64,000 bases of DNA from Mycolicibacterium rutilum (GTDB lineage: Bacteria > Actinomycetota > Actinomycetes > Mycobacteriales > Mycobacteriaceae): positions 3,844,001 through 3,908,000 of the forward strand of contig NZ_LT629971.1 of assembly GCF_900108565.1 (NCBI RefSeq), written 5' to 3'. A model generated the notes under the pieces. The model was given only the letters and a program-made list of their open reading frames with translations, did no database searches and had not been told where the DNA came from. Positions 49,723-58,387 of this stretch are shown piece after piece. A program made the translations under genes and the position numbers. Numbering within the stretch: the stretch's first letter is position 1; each line of letters begins with the position of its first letter.

Positions 49723-50111
49723 CCGTGCCGGATACCTTTGCCGATGTAGCGAACTCGAAATACATTCTGCTGACCACCTTCACCAAGGACGGCCGGCCCA
49801 AGCCGACGCCGATCTGGGGCGCACCCGAAGGTGACAAGCTGCTGGTCATCACCGACGACGGGTCGTGGAAGACCAAACGGATCAACAACACGCCGCGGGT
49901 GACCATCCAGAAGTCCACGGCGCTGGGCAAACCGAAGGGCGAACCCGTCGAAGCGGTCGGGCGGGTCCTGCCCAAGGGGGACACCCGCCGCGTCTTCGAC
50001 AAGGTCACCCGGCGCTACTGGTGGCACGCCTGGTGGTGGATCCCGCAGGCCCTGCTGCGGGGCGGCATCGACAAGGTGCACATCGGGCTGGAGATCAAGC
50101 CCGCGGCGTAG
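49719..50111 (+). CDS. PPOX/FDOR-class split-barrel protein, second of a tandem pair
   Basis: The 130-residue paralogue of the preceding gene has FADVANSKYILLTTFTKDGR, GSWKTKRINNTPRVTIQK and a distinct tryptophan-rich C-terminus (RRYWWHAWWWIPQALLRGG). That tail could contact a membrane or a hydrophobic cofactor tail. It is translated from a GTGA overlap. Homo- or heterodimers with its neighbour are possible. The last 17 bp overlap the convergent dienelactone hydrolase gene. Confidence 0.82.
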   Translation: MTVPDTFADVANSKYILLTTFTKDGRPKPTPIWGAPEGDKLLVITDDGSWKTKRINNTPRVTIQKSTALGKPKGEPVEAVGRVLPKGDTRRVFDKVTRRYWWHAWWWIPQALLRGGIDKVHIGLEIKPAA

Positions 50112-50802
50112 CCGCCAGATGCTCGTCGAAGAACGCGAAGACGCGCCGCCACGCGTCGTTCGTGACGTCCTCGTGGTAACCGAACCCGGTGATCCGCAGC
50201 AGCGGCTGCGCGGGCAGCTTGTTCGCGAAGCTGTGCCCGACGTCCGGATACTCCTTGATGTCCGCGGGAATCCCGTTGTCCTGCACCATCTTCCGTAACG
50301 CGTCTGCGGCGCCCTTGCCGATCGGATCGCGCCGGCCGAAGCTGGCGACGATCGGACAGGCGCCGGCCAGCGTCTCCTCCAGCGGGCGGGGCAGCGGCGT
50401 GCCGTAGAACGGTGCTGACGCGCCGAACCCCATCGGCGACATCACCAGCGCGAACTGCCCGCCCATGCAGAACCCCGCGATACCGACCGCGCCGGTGCAT
50501 TCCGGCAAGGTCAGCACGTGGTCGCGGGCCGCCAGCACGTCGTCGAGCGCGCGGCCCCGCTTGCTCAGCAGCTCCCGGAACACCCGGGTGATACAGCGGA
50601 CCCGACCGCCCCGCGCGTAGAGGTTCGGTGTGATCGCCAGGTAGCCGGCATCGGCGATCCGTCGCGAGGTCGCCTCCTTGTCCGGTCCGTAGCCGAACGC
50701 GTCGTGCACCACCACGATCGCCGGCCACGGCCCGGCACCGGCAGGCAGGTCCAGCAGCGCGTCGATGGGACCGGCCGGGGTGTCGATCTTGATCTGTGTC
50801 AC
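50095..50802 (-). CDS. Dienelactone hydrolase family protein
   Basis: The 235-residue alpha/beta hydrolase carries a cysteine nucleophile in VGIAGFCMGGQFAL, the acid in SFGRRDPIGKG and the histidine in YPDVGHSFANKL. This Cys-Asp-His triad is that of dienelactone hydrolases. It corresponds to Rv2054 next to fxsA in M. tuberculosis (from memory). GTG 50802 (MTQIKIDTPAGPIDALLDL) is the start, because the longer frame reads through low-quality sequence antisense to fxsA. The start is divergent from fxsA with 48 bp between. Confidence 0.88.
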   Translation of the reverse strand: MTQIKIDTPAGPIDALLDLPAGAGPWPAIVVVHDAFGYGPDKEATSRRIADAGYLAITPNLYARGGRVRCITRVFRELLSKRGRALDDVLAARDHVLTLPECTGAVGIAGFCMGGQFALVMSPMGFGASAPFYGTPLPRPLEETLAGACPIVASFGRRDPIGKGAADALRKMVQDNGIPADIKEYPDVGHSFANKLPAQPLLRITGFGYHEDVTNDAWRRVFAFFDEHLAATPRA

Positions 50803-50850
50803 GTCGACAAATCTACGGAACCGGCGGCGGTTCCCGGTCGTTGTCGGCAC

Positions 50851-51354
50851 ATGGCGATGCGGCTGTTCGGGCTCTACGTGCTCATCGAGATCGCGGTCGT
50901 GGTGGCACTGGCGGCCACGATCGGCGTCGGATGGACGCTGCTGCTGGTGCTCGGCACGTTCCTGGTGGGTCTCGCGCTGGCCGGATCGCAGGTCAGGCGG
51001 CATCTGACCCGGTTACGTCCCGGCCTGACCGCCTCGACCGTGCAGGGCGCCGCCGCCGACAGCGTGCTCGTCGCGCTCGGCACGGTGCTCGTCGTCATCC
51101 CCGGACTGGCCAGTTCGGTGCTCGGCGCGGTGCTGCTGCTGCCGCCGACCCGGGCCGCCGCCCGCCCCCTGGTGACCGCGCTGGCCGCCCGCCGGATGCC
51201 GCTGATCACCACCGGCGTCGCGGGCTGGGGCGCTGCGAACCGGCGCGCCGACTACATCGACGGCGAAGTCGTCGACGTCGTCGAGGTGGACCAGCCCGCC
51301 GTCGAGCAGGCACCCCGTCCCACGCAGCCCGAATGGCGTGAGAACCTCCCGTAG
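50851..51354 (+). CDS. fxsA: FxsA family membrane protein
   Basis: The 167-residue inner-membrane protein has an N-terminal YVLIEIAVVVALAATIGVGW helix, a second helix (TLLLVLGTFLVGLALAG) and a third around VLVALGTVLVVIPGLASSVLGA. The order VLIEI...G followed by LxxIPGxxxxxxGxLLLLPPxR is the FxsA signature. In E. coli it affects phage F exclusion when overproduced; the native role is unclear. The stop directly abuts the start of the amidohydrolase gene, so the two are likely co-expressed. Confidence 0.88.
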   Translation: MAMRLFGLYVLIEIAVVVALAATIGVGWTLLLVLGTFLVGLALAGSQVRRHLTRLRPGLTASTVQGAAADSVLVALGTVLVVIPGLASSVLGAVLLLPPTRAAARPLVTALAARRMPLITTGVAGWGAANRRADYIDGEVVDVVEVDQPAVEQAPRPTQPEWRENLP

Positions 51355-52944
51355 GTGACGACCCTTCTGCTCAACGGGCGGGTGCACAGCCCGTCCATGC
51401 CCGACGCCACCGCGCTCGCCGTGCGGAACGGTGTGATCGCCTGGCTCGGCAGCGACGACGTCGGTCGCGCCCAGTTTCCCGATGCGCAGATCGTCGACCT
51501 CGAGGGCGCGTTCGTCGCCCCCTCCTTCGTCGACAGCCACGTCCACCTGACCGCGACCGGCCTGACACTGTCCGGGCTTGACCTGCGGGCCGCGCGGTCC
51601 CGCGAGCACTGCCTGCAGCTACTCGGCGAGTTCGCCCGCGTCCACCCCGACGGCCCGGTCTGGGGTCACGGCTGGGACGAGTCCGCCTGGCCCGACCGGA
51701 CCCCGCCCAGCACCGCGGACGTCGACGCTGCCGTCGGCGACCGGCCCGCCTACCTGGCGCGGGTCGACGTGCACTCGGCCGTGGCATCCTCCGCGCTGCG
51801 CCGACTCTGTCCCGACCTCGCCGACGCCGGCGGCTACGCGCCGCAGCAGCCGCTCACCGCCGACGCACACCACGCCGTGCGCGCCGCCGCCAGGGCCCGG
51901 CTGACCACAGCGCAGCGCGCCGCCGCGCGGTCGGCCGCCCTGAACGCCGCGGCCGCGCTGGGCATCGTCGCGGTGCACGAGTGCGCGGGCCCCGACATCG
52001 GCGGCCTCGACGACTGGGACGAGATCCGCGCCCTCACGCATGGCGTCGAGATCACCGGCTACTGGGGTGAGGCGGTGTCCGAGACCGAGCAGGCCCGCGC
52101 GCTGATCGACCGGACCGGCGCGCGCGGACTCGCCGGCGACCTGTTCGTCGACGGCGCGCTGGGCTCACGCACCGCCTGGCTGCACGAGCCCTACGCCGAC
52201 TGCTCCGCCGGATCGACGGGCAACAGCTACCTGGACCGCGACGCGATCACCGCGCACCTGCGCGCCTGCACCGAGGCGGGGATCACGGCCGGCTTCCACG
52301 TCATCGGCGACGCGGCCGTCACCGCCGTCGTCGATGCCCTCGAATCCGTCGTCGCCGCCTGCGGCGCACCGGCGGTCGCCCGGTGCGGACACCGGCTCGA
52401 GCATCTCGAGATGGTGACCGACGAGCAGGCACGCAAACTCGGCGCCTGGGGGGTGATCGCCAGCATGCAACCCAACTTCGACGCGCTGTGGGGCGGCGAC
52501 TCCGGCATGTACGCCCAGCGTCTCGGCGCCGATCGGGCCCGACGGTTGAACCCGTTCGCGCTGTTAGCATCTCAAGGCGTGCCCCTCGCCTTCGGCTCGG
52601 ACAGCCCGGTCACCGGGATGGATCCCTGGGCGACGGTGCGCGCGGCGACGCAGCACCGCACCGACGGCAGCGCGGTGTCGGCGCGGGCCGCGTTCGGGGC
52701 GCTCACCCGCGGTGCCTGGCGCGCCGCCGGGGTGCGCGACGGTGTGACCGGCACGCTGGTGCCGGGGGCGCCGGCGTCCTACGCCGTCTGGGAGGCCGAC
52801 GAACTGGAGGTCAGCGCGCCCGCCGACGCCGTACAGCGCTGGTCGACCGATCAACGCTCGCGGGTACCGGCGCTGCCCCGGCTGGACGGCCCGTCGCCTC
52901 GGTGCCGCCAGACGGTCCATCGGGGTGTCGTCATCCATGGTTGA
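51355..52944 (+). CDS. YtcJ-like metal-dependent amidohydrolase
   Basis: The 529-residue amidohydrolase-3-type enzyme has the N-terminal beta-sandwich followed by a TIM barrel. The metal ligands His-x-His are in PSFVDSHVHLTATGL. Further ligands are in GFHVIGDAAV, RLEHLEMVT and the aspartate of AFGSDSPVTGMDPW. The start is GTG 51355 immediately after the fxsA stop. It overlaps lnt by 8 bp. Substrates in this family include N-substituted formamides and other amides; none can be assigned here. Confidence 0.85.
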   Translation: MTTLLLNGRVHSPSMPDATALAVRNGVIAWLGSDDVGRAQFPDAQIVDLEGAFVAPSFVDSHVHLTATGLTLSGLDLRAARSREHCLQLLGEFARVHPDGPVWGHGWDESAWPDRTPPSTADVDAAVGDRPAYLARVDVHSAVASSALRRLCPDLADAGGYAPQQPLTADAHHAVRAAARARLTTAQRAAARSAALNAAAALGIVAVHECAGPDIGGLDDWDEIRALTHGVEITGYWGEAVSETEQARALIDRTGARGLAGDLFVDGALGSRTAWLHEPYADCSAGSTGNSYLDRDAITAHLRACTEAGITAGFHVIGDAAVTAVVDALESVVAACGAPAVARCGHRLEHLEMVTDEQARKLGAWGVIASMQPNFDALWGGDSGMYAQRLGADRARRLNPFALLASQGVPLAFGSDSPVTGMDPWATVRAATQHRTDGSAVSARAAFGALTRGAWRAAGVRDGVTGTLVPGAPASYAVWEADELEVSAPADAVQRWSTDQRSRVPALPRLDGPSPRCRQTVHRGVVIHG

Positions 52945-54571
52945 AGTAGCCTCTCGGACACAGCGATTCGGTAAGGCGGTGGTCGACCGGCTGCCGCAAC
53001 TGGGCGTGTCGATCGGCGCCGGTGTGCTGCTGTGCCTGAGCTTCCCGCCGTTCGGCTGGTGGTATCTGGCCTATCCGGCGTTCGCCCTGCTCGGGTGGGT
53101 GCTGACTCGCGAATACACCTCCGCGCGCGGTGCATTCGGCTACGGCTTCGTGTTCGGGGCGGCGTTCTATCTACCGCTGCTGCCGTGGGTGGGCGCGTTC
53201 GTCGGCCCCATCCCGTGGATCGGGCTGGCGCTCGCCGAGGCGGTGTTCCCGGCGCTGTTCGGCGTGGCGGCGGTGGCGGTTCGCCGGCTGCCGGGTTGGC
53301 CGCTGTGGTTCGCCGGCCTGTGGGCGCTGCAGGAGTGGCTCAAGTCGACGGTGCCGTTCGGCGGGTTCCCGTGGGGCGTCGTCGCCTACGGGCAGACCGA
53401 GAGCCCGCTGCGCTCGATCGCCCAGCTCGGCGGTGCGCCGCTGCTGTCCTTCGCCGTGGTGCTCATCGGATTCTCGCTTGGCGCAATCGTATTCGAGGTC
53501 ATCCGGTGGTGGCAGCGGCAGGCCGACGACACCCCGCCCGCCGTCGTCGTCCCCGGCGTGTGCATCGCCGCGGTGCTGCTGGTCACCGCGCTGACGTGGC
53601 CGCATGTGCGCCAGTCCGGCATCGGCGCCGGTGATGACCAGCCGATCACGGTGGCCGTCGTGCAGGGCAACGTGCCGCGGCTCGGGCTGGACTTCAACAC
53701 CCAGCGCCGCGAGGTGCTCGACAATCACGTCAGCGAGACGATGCGGCTGGCCGAAGACGTGCGGGCGGGCCGCGCGCCGCAGCCGATGTTCGTGTTGTGG
53801 CCGGAGAACTCCTCGGACATCGATCCGCTGGCCAACCGCGACGCGGCCGAGCTGATCTCCGGCGCCGCGGCGGCGATCCGCGCGCCGATCCTCGTCGGTG
53901 GGGTGGTGGCGGCCGAGGGCGCCGATCGCGACAATCCGGCGTCGACCAATTCGGTGATCGTGTGGAATCCGGGCACCGGGCCCGACGAACGCCACGACAA
54001 GCAGATCGTCCAGCCGTTCGGCGAGTATCTGCCGTGGCGCAGCTTCTTCCGGCACTTCTCGCCGTACGCCGACCGCGCCGGCTACTTCGTCCCCGGCGAC
54101 GGCACCGGTGTGGTGCACGCCGCCGGGGTGCCGGTCGGCGTGACGACGTGCTGGGAGGTCATCTTCGACCGCGCCCCCCGCGAGTCGGTCCGCAACGGCG
54201 CCCAACTGCTGACCGTGCCGTCGAACAACGCGACCTTCACCGAGGCGATGAGCGAACAGCAGCTCGCGTTCGCGCGGCTGCGGGCCGTCGAGCACGACCG
54301 GTACGTCGTGGTGGCCGGCACCACCGGCATCAGCGCGGTCATCGCACCCGACGGGCGGGAACTGGCCCGCACCGCGTTCTACGAGCCCGCCTACCTCGAC
54401 CAGGCGGTCCGGCTGAAGACGCAGCTCACGGTGGCGACGCGCTGGGGTCCGCTGATCGAGGGGCTACTCATCGCTGTCGGTCTGGGCAGTGTGATCGCCG
54501 CAATACTGCACAATGGAGGCTTTGTGCGTCGCCGAGCGCGCGGCGACAACAAGGACAGAGGAGCCACATGA
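52937..54571 (+). CDS. lnt: Apolipoprotein N-acyltransferase
   Basis: The 544-residue membrane enzyme adds the third acyl chain to lipoproteins. About six N-terminal helices are followed by a nitrilase-like domain. The Glu-Lys-Cys triad is seen in FVLWPENSSDID, RHDKQIVQPFGEYLPW and GVTTCWEVIFDR. I chose ATG 52937. It overlaps ppm1 by four bases. In M. tuberculosis the two are fused into one protein, whereas in M. smegmatis and here they are separate, so Lnt and Ppm1 probably act as a complex. Confidence 0.93.
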   Translation: MVEVASRTQRFGKAVVDRLPQLGVSIGAGVLLCLSFPPFGWWYLAYPAFALLGWVLTREYTSARGAFGYGFVFGAAFYLPLLPWVGAFVGPIPWIGLALAEAVFPALFGVAAVAVRRLPGWPLWFAGLWALQEWLKSTVPFGGFPWGVVAYGQTESPLRSIAQLGGAPLLSFAVVLIGFSLGAIVFEVIRWWQRQADDTPPAVVVPGVCIAAVLLVTALTWPHVRQSGIGAGDDQPITVAVVQGNVPRLGLDFNTQRREVLDNHVSETMRLAEDVRAGRAPQPMFVLWPENSSDIDPLANRDAAELISGAAAAIRAPILVGGVVAAEGADRDNPASTNSVIVWNPGTGPDERHDKQIVQPFGEYLPWRSFFRHFSPYADRAGYFVPGDGTGVVHAAGVPVGVTTCWEVIFDRAPRESVRNGAQLLTVPSNNATFTEAMSEQQLAFARLRAVEHDRYVVVAGTTGISAVIAPDGRELARTAFYEPAYLDQAVRLKTQLTVATRWGPLIEGLLIAVGLGSVIAAILHNGGFVRRRARGDNKDRGAT

Positions 54572-55344
54572 CGACGGGCCCGGGCCCGGGGGAGCGCCCA
54601 AGCCAGCGCACGCTGGTCATCATCCCCACCTACAACGAGCGGGAGAACCTGCCGCTGATCGTGCGGCGCGTCCAGCAGGCGCGCCCGGACGTCCACATCC
54701 TCATCGTCGACGACGGCAGCCCCGACGGCACCGGCGAACTGGCCGACGAGCTGGCACTGGCCGACCCCGACCGGGTACACGTCATGCACCGCAGCGCCAA
54801 GGGCGGGCTGGGCGCGGCCTACCTGGCCGGCTTCGAGTGGGGCCTGGGCCGCGAGTACTCCGTGCTGGTGGAGATGGACGCCGACGGCAGCCATCCGCCC
54901 GAGCAGCTCTACCGGTTGCTCGACGCGATCGACGGAGGCGCAGACCTGGTGATCGGCTCGCGCTACGTGGCAGGCGGGGAGGTGCGCAACTGGCCGCGGC
55001 GGCGCATGGTGCTGTCCCGCACCGCCAACGGTTACTCGCGCATCCTGCTCGGGGTGGGCATCCACGACATCACCGCCGGCTACCGCGCGTACCGCCGCGA
55101 AGTGCTCGAGAAGATCGACCTCGGCGCGGTCGACTCCAAGGGCTACTGCTTTCAGATCGACCTGACCTGGCGTTCGATCAACAACGGGTTCCTGGTCGTC
55201 GAGGTGCCGATCACGTTCACCGAGCGCGAGCATGGTCAATCGAAGATGAGCGGTTCCAACATCCGCGAAGCCCTGTTCAAGGTCGCCGAATGGGGAATCC
55301 GCGGGCGCATCGACCGCGCCCGCGGAGTCGGCGTCACCCGCTGA
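54568..55344 (+). CDS. ppm1: Polyprenol-phosphate mannose synthase
   Basis: The 258-residue GT2 glycosyltransferase makes polyprenyl-phosphate mannose, the donor for lipomannan and lipoarabinomannan. IIPTYNERENLPLIVRRVQ and HILIVDDGSPDGTGELA form the nucleotide-sugar site. EMDADGSHPPEQLYRLL is the DxD region, and TFTEREHGQSKMSG is the acceptor loop. It lacks membrane helices of its own, consistent with anchoring by the Lnt partner. It is translated from an ATGA overlap with lnt. rbpA converges 6 bp downstream. Confidence 0.94.
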   Translation: MTTGPGPGERPSQRTLVIIPTYNERENLPLIVRRVQQARPDVHILIVDDGSPDGTGELADELALADPDRVHVMHRSAKGGLGAAYLAGFEWGLGREYSVLVEMDADGSHPPEQLYRLLDAIDGGADLVIGSRYVAGGEVRNWPRRRMVLSRTANGYSRILLGVGIHDITAGYRAYRREVLEKIDLGAVDSKGYCFQIDLTWRSINNGFLVVEVPITFTEREHGQSKMSGSNIREALFKVAEWGIRGRIDRARGVGVTR

Positions 55345-55350
55345 AAGCGG

Positions 55351-55689
55351 TCAGTTGCCGCGGCGGCGGGCCTTGATGATGTCGAGGCGCTCCTTGAGCA
55401 GCTCCTCGAGTTCCTCGACCGACCGGCGCTCCAGCAGCATGTCCCAGTGCGTGCGCGGCGGCTTGACCTTTTTCGGCTCCGGCGCGTCACCCTCGATCAG
55501 GGTGCCTTCCATGCCGTTGCGGCACAGCCAGGTGTGGGGGATCTCCGCGTCGTCGGCGAACGGTACGTCGAATTCCTCACCATTGTCGGTGCGGTAGCGA
55601 GCAACCTGACGCGGCGCCAGGTCGTGGTTACGGTCGGTCTCGTAGCTCACGGCTCCGAGGCGACTTCCCCTCAAGACACGATCAGCCAT
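55351..55689 (-). CDS. rbpA: RNA polymerase-binding protein RbpA
   Basis: The 112-residue transcription factor binds the RNA polymerase beta' subunit and group I sigma factors and stabilises open complexes. Its sequence is nearly identical to remembered mycobacterial RbpA. ADRVLRGSRLGAVSYETDR and RTDNGEEFDVPFADDAEIP form the N-terminal and core domains. WLCRNGMEGTLIEGD continues the core. The C-terminal KPPRTHWDMLLERRSVEELE is the sigma-interacting domain. ATG 55689 is preceded by GAGGAG. An upstream frame of three extra codons was not used because it disagrees with homologues. Confidence 0.97.
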   Translation of the reverse strand: MADRVLRGSRLGAVSYETDRNHDLAPRQVARYRTDNGEEFDVPFADDAEIPHTWLCRNGMEGTLIEGDAPEPKKVKPPRTHWDMLLERRSVEELEELLKERLDIIKARRRGN

Positions 55690-55800
55690 CGTCAACACTC
55701 CTCGATCTGCGCAAATTCGTCCGGATCACCAACGCGGCAGCAGGCAGCGAAGTTCCCGACTCGACGTTCCATGATACCGGGATCGACAGGCTCCTCGGTT

Positions 55801-55806
55801 TACAGT
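55801..55806 (+). promoter_or_regulatory. -10 element of the zinc-ribbon gene, leaderless arrangement
   Basis: TACAGT fits TANNNT and ends 7 nt before the GTG at 55814. No ribosome site is visible. Confidence 0.45.
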
Positions 55807-55813
55807 CACGTCC

Positions 55814-56143
55814 GTGGCACGTCGTCTTCGTCCCCAGTCCTGTCGTTGGTGCGGCCGCGAGGTCGACGACGTCGGTCTGGGGCGCCGCCGCCAGTACTGC
55901 CGCCAATCGTGCCGGCAGCGCGCCTACGAGCAGCGCACCCAGATCCGCGGCACCGCGCTGGCGCCCGACGCCGTCGTGCTCAGCGCCGACGAGGCCTCCG
56001 AGCTGTCCGACCGCGTCTACCAGGTGCGATGCGCCGCCGAAGACGTCGCGACCGCGGTCGAGGAAGGCGCCCCGCCCGAGGAACTGCGCGAACTGTGCGA
56101 CGCGCTGATGCAGGCGGCCAAGGCCGCTGACGGCTGGCGCTGA
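55814..56143 (+). CDS. Small zinc-ribbon-like protein
   Basis: The 109-residue protein has an N-terminal zinc ribbon (SCRWCGREV, then RRQYCRQSCRQRAYEQR) and an acidic helical C-terminus (ELSDRVYQVRCAAEDVATAV). The CxxC and CxxxC pairs followed by RQRAY match a common actinobacterial zinc-ribbon motif of unknown function. It is the positional match of M. tuberculosis Rv2049c, next to rbpA, though longer than I remember that protein. GTG 55814 with a -10 directly upstream suggests a leaderless message. Confidence 0.75.
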   Translation: MARRLRPQSCRWCGREVDDVGLGRRRQYCRQSCRQRAYEQRTQIRGTALAPDAVVLSADEASELSDRVYQVRCAAEDVATAVEEGAPPEELRELCDALMQAAKAADGWR

Positions 56144-56211
56144 GCCCGTTCACCACTGTTTCGTGGGTTTTTTCTTGCGTCGTCGAACCCTCGCGGACGC
56201 TGGCTCGTCGT

Positions 56212-56217
56212 TACGAT
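56212..56217 (+). promoter_or_regulatory. Candidate -10 for the winged-helix/hydrolase gene
   Basis: TACGAT lies 27 nt before GTG 56245 and GAGGGGAC serves as ribosome site, giving a normal short leader. Confidence 0.35.
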
Positions 56218-56244
56218 GACCAGCAACATCACGAGGGGACCGCC

Positions 56245-57504
56245 GTGATCCTGTCCACCGAAGAACCGCCCATCGCCTCCCGGGTGTGGCGGTTCGACTC
56301 GTTCGTCCTCGATACGGCCCGCTACGAGTTGCGCCGCGGCAGCGACGTCATCCGGGTCGAGCCGCAGGTGTTCGACGTCCTCACTCACCTGATCAGCAAC
56401 CATCACCGGTGCGTGTCCAAGGCCGAGTTGTTCGACTCGGTCTGGGGCGGACGGTTCGTCGGTGAGGCGGCGCTGACCAGCAGGATCAAGGCGGTGCGCC
56501 GCGCACTCGGCGACGACGGCGAATCGCAGCGCTACATCCGTACGGTGCGCGGGCGCGGCTACCGGTTCGTCGGCACCGTGACCGAGGGCGCGCTGCCGCC
56601 GGTGACTCCGCCCGCCGAACCCGTGGAGATCCCCGAACCCGGGCCGGTGCGCCAGCACATCGCGTTCTGCCGGGCCGCCGACGACGTGCGGCTGGCCTAC
56701 GCGGTGGCCGGCGACGGTCCGCCGCTGGTGCGCGCGGCGAACTGGATGACCCACCTCGGCTACGACATCGAGAGTCCGGTCTGGCAACACTGGGTGCGCG
56801 ACCTGTCGCACCACTACCGCTACATCCGCTACGACGAACGCGGCTGCGGTCTGTCCGACTGGGACGTCGGCGGATTCAGCTTCGAGGACTGGGTTGCCGA
56901 TCTGGAGTCAGTCGTCGAAGCGCTTGGCCTGCAACGCTTCCCGCTTCTGGGCGTGTCGCAAGGCGGCGCCGTCGCGGTGGCATACGCCGCCCGTCACCCC
57001 GAGCGGGTCAGCCGCCTGGTGCTGTGTGGCGCCTACGCGCGCGGACGGGCGGTCCGTGCCGCGAGCGATGACGAAAAGCGGGTCGCCGCACTTGATCTCG
57101 AGCTCGCGAGGGTGGGCTGGGGGCGCGACGACCCGGCGTTCCGGCAGGTGTTCGCCGCTCAGTTCCTGCCCGACGGCACCCGTGCCGACTGGGCTGCCTT
57201 CGACCAACTGCAACGCCGCACCACCTCACCGCAGAACGCGGTGCGCTTCCTCGAGGAGTTCGGCCGCATCGATGTGCGCGAGATGGCCCGTCAGGTGTCG
57301 TGCCCGACGCTGATCATGCACGCTCGCAACGACCACCGGGTTCCGATGCGGTTCGGTGAGGAACTCGCTTCGCTGATCCCGGACTCCCGGTTGGTGCCGC
57401 TGGACAGCAACAACCACCTGCTGACCGGGACCGAACCGGCCTGGCAGGTGTTCCGCGCCGAGCTGGACGCGTTTCTGAGCGAGGCGGCGCAGATCTCCAC
57501 GTAA
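56245..57504 (+). CDS. OmpR/CadC-type winged helix fused to an alpha/beta hydrolase
   Basis: The 419-residue protein has an N-terminal trans_reg_C winged helix (residues 10-112; RVWRFDSFVLDTARYELRRG and RVEPQVFDVLTHLISNHHRC, then IRTVRGRGYRFVGTV). A proline-rich linker joins it to an alpha/beta hydrolase (140-419). The nucleophile is serine in LLGVSQGGAVAVAYAARHP, the acid is in HARNDHRVPMRFGEEL, and the histidine is in LDSNNHLLTGTEP. There is no receiver domain or membrane segment. The fusion suggests a ligand-binding or hydrolysing sensor that regulates transcription directly. The family exists in actinobacteria but its ligands are unknown. Confidence 0.83.
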   Translation: MILSTEEPPIASRVWRFDSFVLDTARYELRRGSDVIRVEPQVFDVLTHLISNHHRCVSKAELFDSVWGGRFVGEAALTSRIKAVRRALGDDGESQRYIRTVRGRGYRFVGTVTEGALPPVTPPAEPVEIPEPGPVRQHIAFCRAADDVRLAYAVAGDGPPLVRAANWMTHLGYDIESPVWQHWVRDLSHHYRYIRYDERGCGLSDWDVGGFSFEDWVADLESVVEALGLQRFPLLGVSQGGAVAVAYAARHPERVSRLVLCGAYARGRAVRAASDDEKRVAALDLELARVGWGRDDPAFRQVFAAQFLPDGTRADWAAFDQLQRRTTSPQNAVRFLEEFGRIDVREMARQVSCPTLIMHARNDHRVPMRFGEELASLIPDSRLVPLDSNNHLLTGTEPAWQVFRAELDAFLSEAAQIST

Positions 57505-57555
57505 TCTCCACACAAACTTCATGTACCGGCGGTCCGCGCGAACCATGCTGATCCC

Positions 57556-58266
57556 ATGAAGAAAATCCTCCGCAGCCTGCTCGTCGGGTTCAGCGCGTTG
57601 GTCGCGCTGAGCACCCTGGCCGCCTGCTCCAGCGGCACCACCAATGAGGCGACGTCCACCACCTCGGAGGTGCCGACGACGAGTCCGGCGACACCCCCCG
57701 CATTTCCGCAATCCGCCCGCTATGTCGCCGACATGACGTCGGCGGACGGCAAGACGATGACGATCGGGATCTCGGTCGACGGCGGCGAGGTCGCCGCCTA
57801 CGCCTGCAACGGCACCGACGACGAAGCCTGGTTCTTCGGCACGCAGACCGACGGCAAGATCGACCTCAAGTCCCGGTTCCGCGACACGCTGAGCGCCGAA
57901 CTGGCCGGCACCGACGTCGAGGGCGACCTGACCATGAACGGTGTCGCGTATCAGTTCACCGCCGCGCCGGTGTCCGGCGAAGCCGGCATGTACACCGCCG
58001 TACTCGACGGCGTGCGCGCATCCTGGGTGGTGCGCGAGGACGGCACGGCGATCGGCGTACAACTCAACGGAATCAGCGGCCGCGACTTCGAGCAGGCCGA
58101 GCTCCAGCAACTCAGCGATCTGCAGTTCCGCAACGAGGTGCGCAACAAGCGTCAACTGCAACAGGCCCAGCAGATCACCCGGTTGGCCAACGGCGCGATG
58201 AGTTCCAAGATCAACGGCAAAGACGTCACACCCACTCTGGTAACCGGCACGTTCCGGTTGAGCTGA
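57556..58266 (+). CDS. Mycobacterial lipoprotein of unknown function
   Basis: The 236-residue lipoprotein has a basic start (MKKILRSLLVG), a hydrophobic core and the lipobox LAAC with Cys at residue 24. A serine- and threonine-rich spacer (residues 25-50) follows. The folded part contains MTSADGKTMTIGISVDGGEV and QTDGKIDLKSRFRDTL, and a coiled, glutamine-rich segment near residues 180-205 (ELQQLSDLQFRNEVRNKRQL). I recognise no domain. It is a single gene ended by a strong terminator at 58279-58321. Confidence 0.75.
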   Translation: MKKILRSLLVGFSALVALSTLAACSSGTTNEATSTTSEVPTTSPATPPAFPQSARYVADMTSADGKTMTIGISVDGGEVAAYACNGTDDEAWFFGTQTDGKIDLKSRFRDTLSAELAGTDVEGDLTMNGVAYQFTAAPVSGEAGMYTAVLDGVRASWVVREDGTAIGVQLNGISGRDFEQAELQQLSDLQFRNEVRNKRQLQQAQQITRLANGAMSSKINGKDVTPTLVTGTFRLS

Positions 58267-58278
58267 CCCTCAAAACCC

Positions 58279-58321
58279 CAGCGGCACTGTCGGATTGCGT
58301 ACACCACCGGCAGTGCCGCTG
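58279..58321. terminator. Strong 15-bp-stem terminator upstream of the ssu operon
   Basis: CAGCGGCACTGTCGG (58279-58293) pairs with CCGGCAGTGCCGCTG (58307-58321) with one U-G pair and a 13-nt loop. CTTCTTT follows. It lies 12 nt after the lipoprotein stop and 66 nt before the ssuC start. Confidence 0.85.
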
Positions 58322-58387
58322 CTTCTTTGCATCACCGAGAATCAAACCCTTCGGGTGCGGGGGCGGTGCGCGTAGCGTCGGTTCACC

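Noticed and set aside
55338..55350. CCGCT-GAA-AGCGG hairpin at the end of ppm1.
   Set aside because: The stem is only 5 bp, overlaps the stop codon and has no T-run, too weak to call a terminator.
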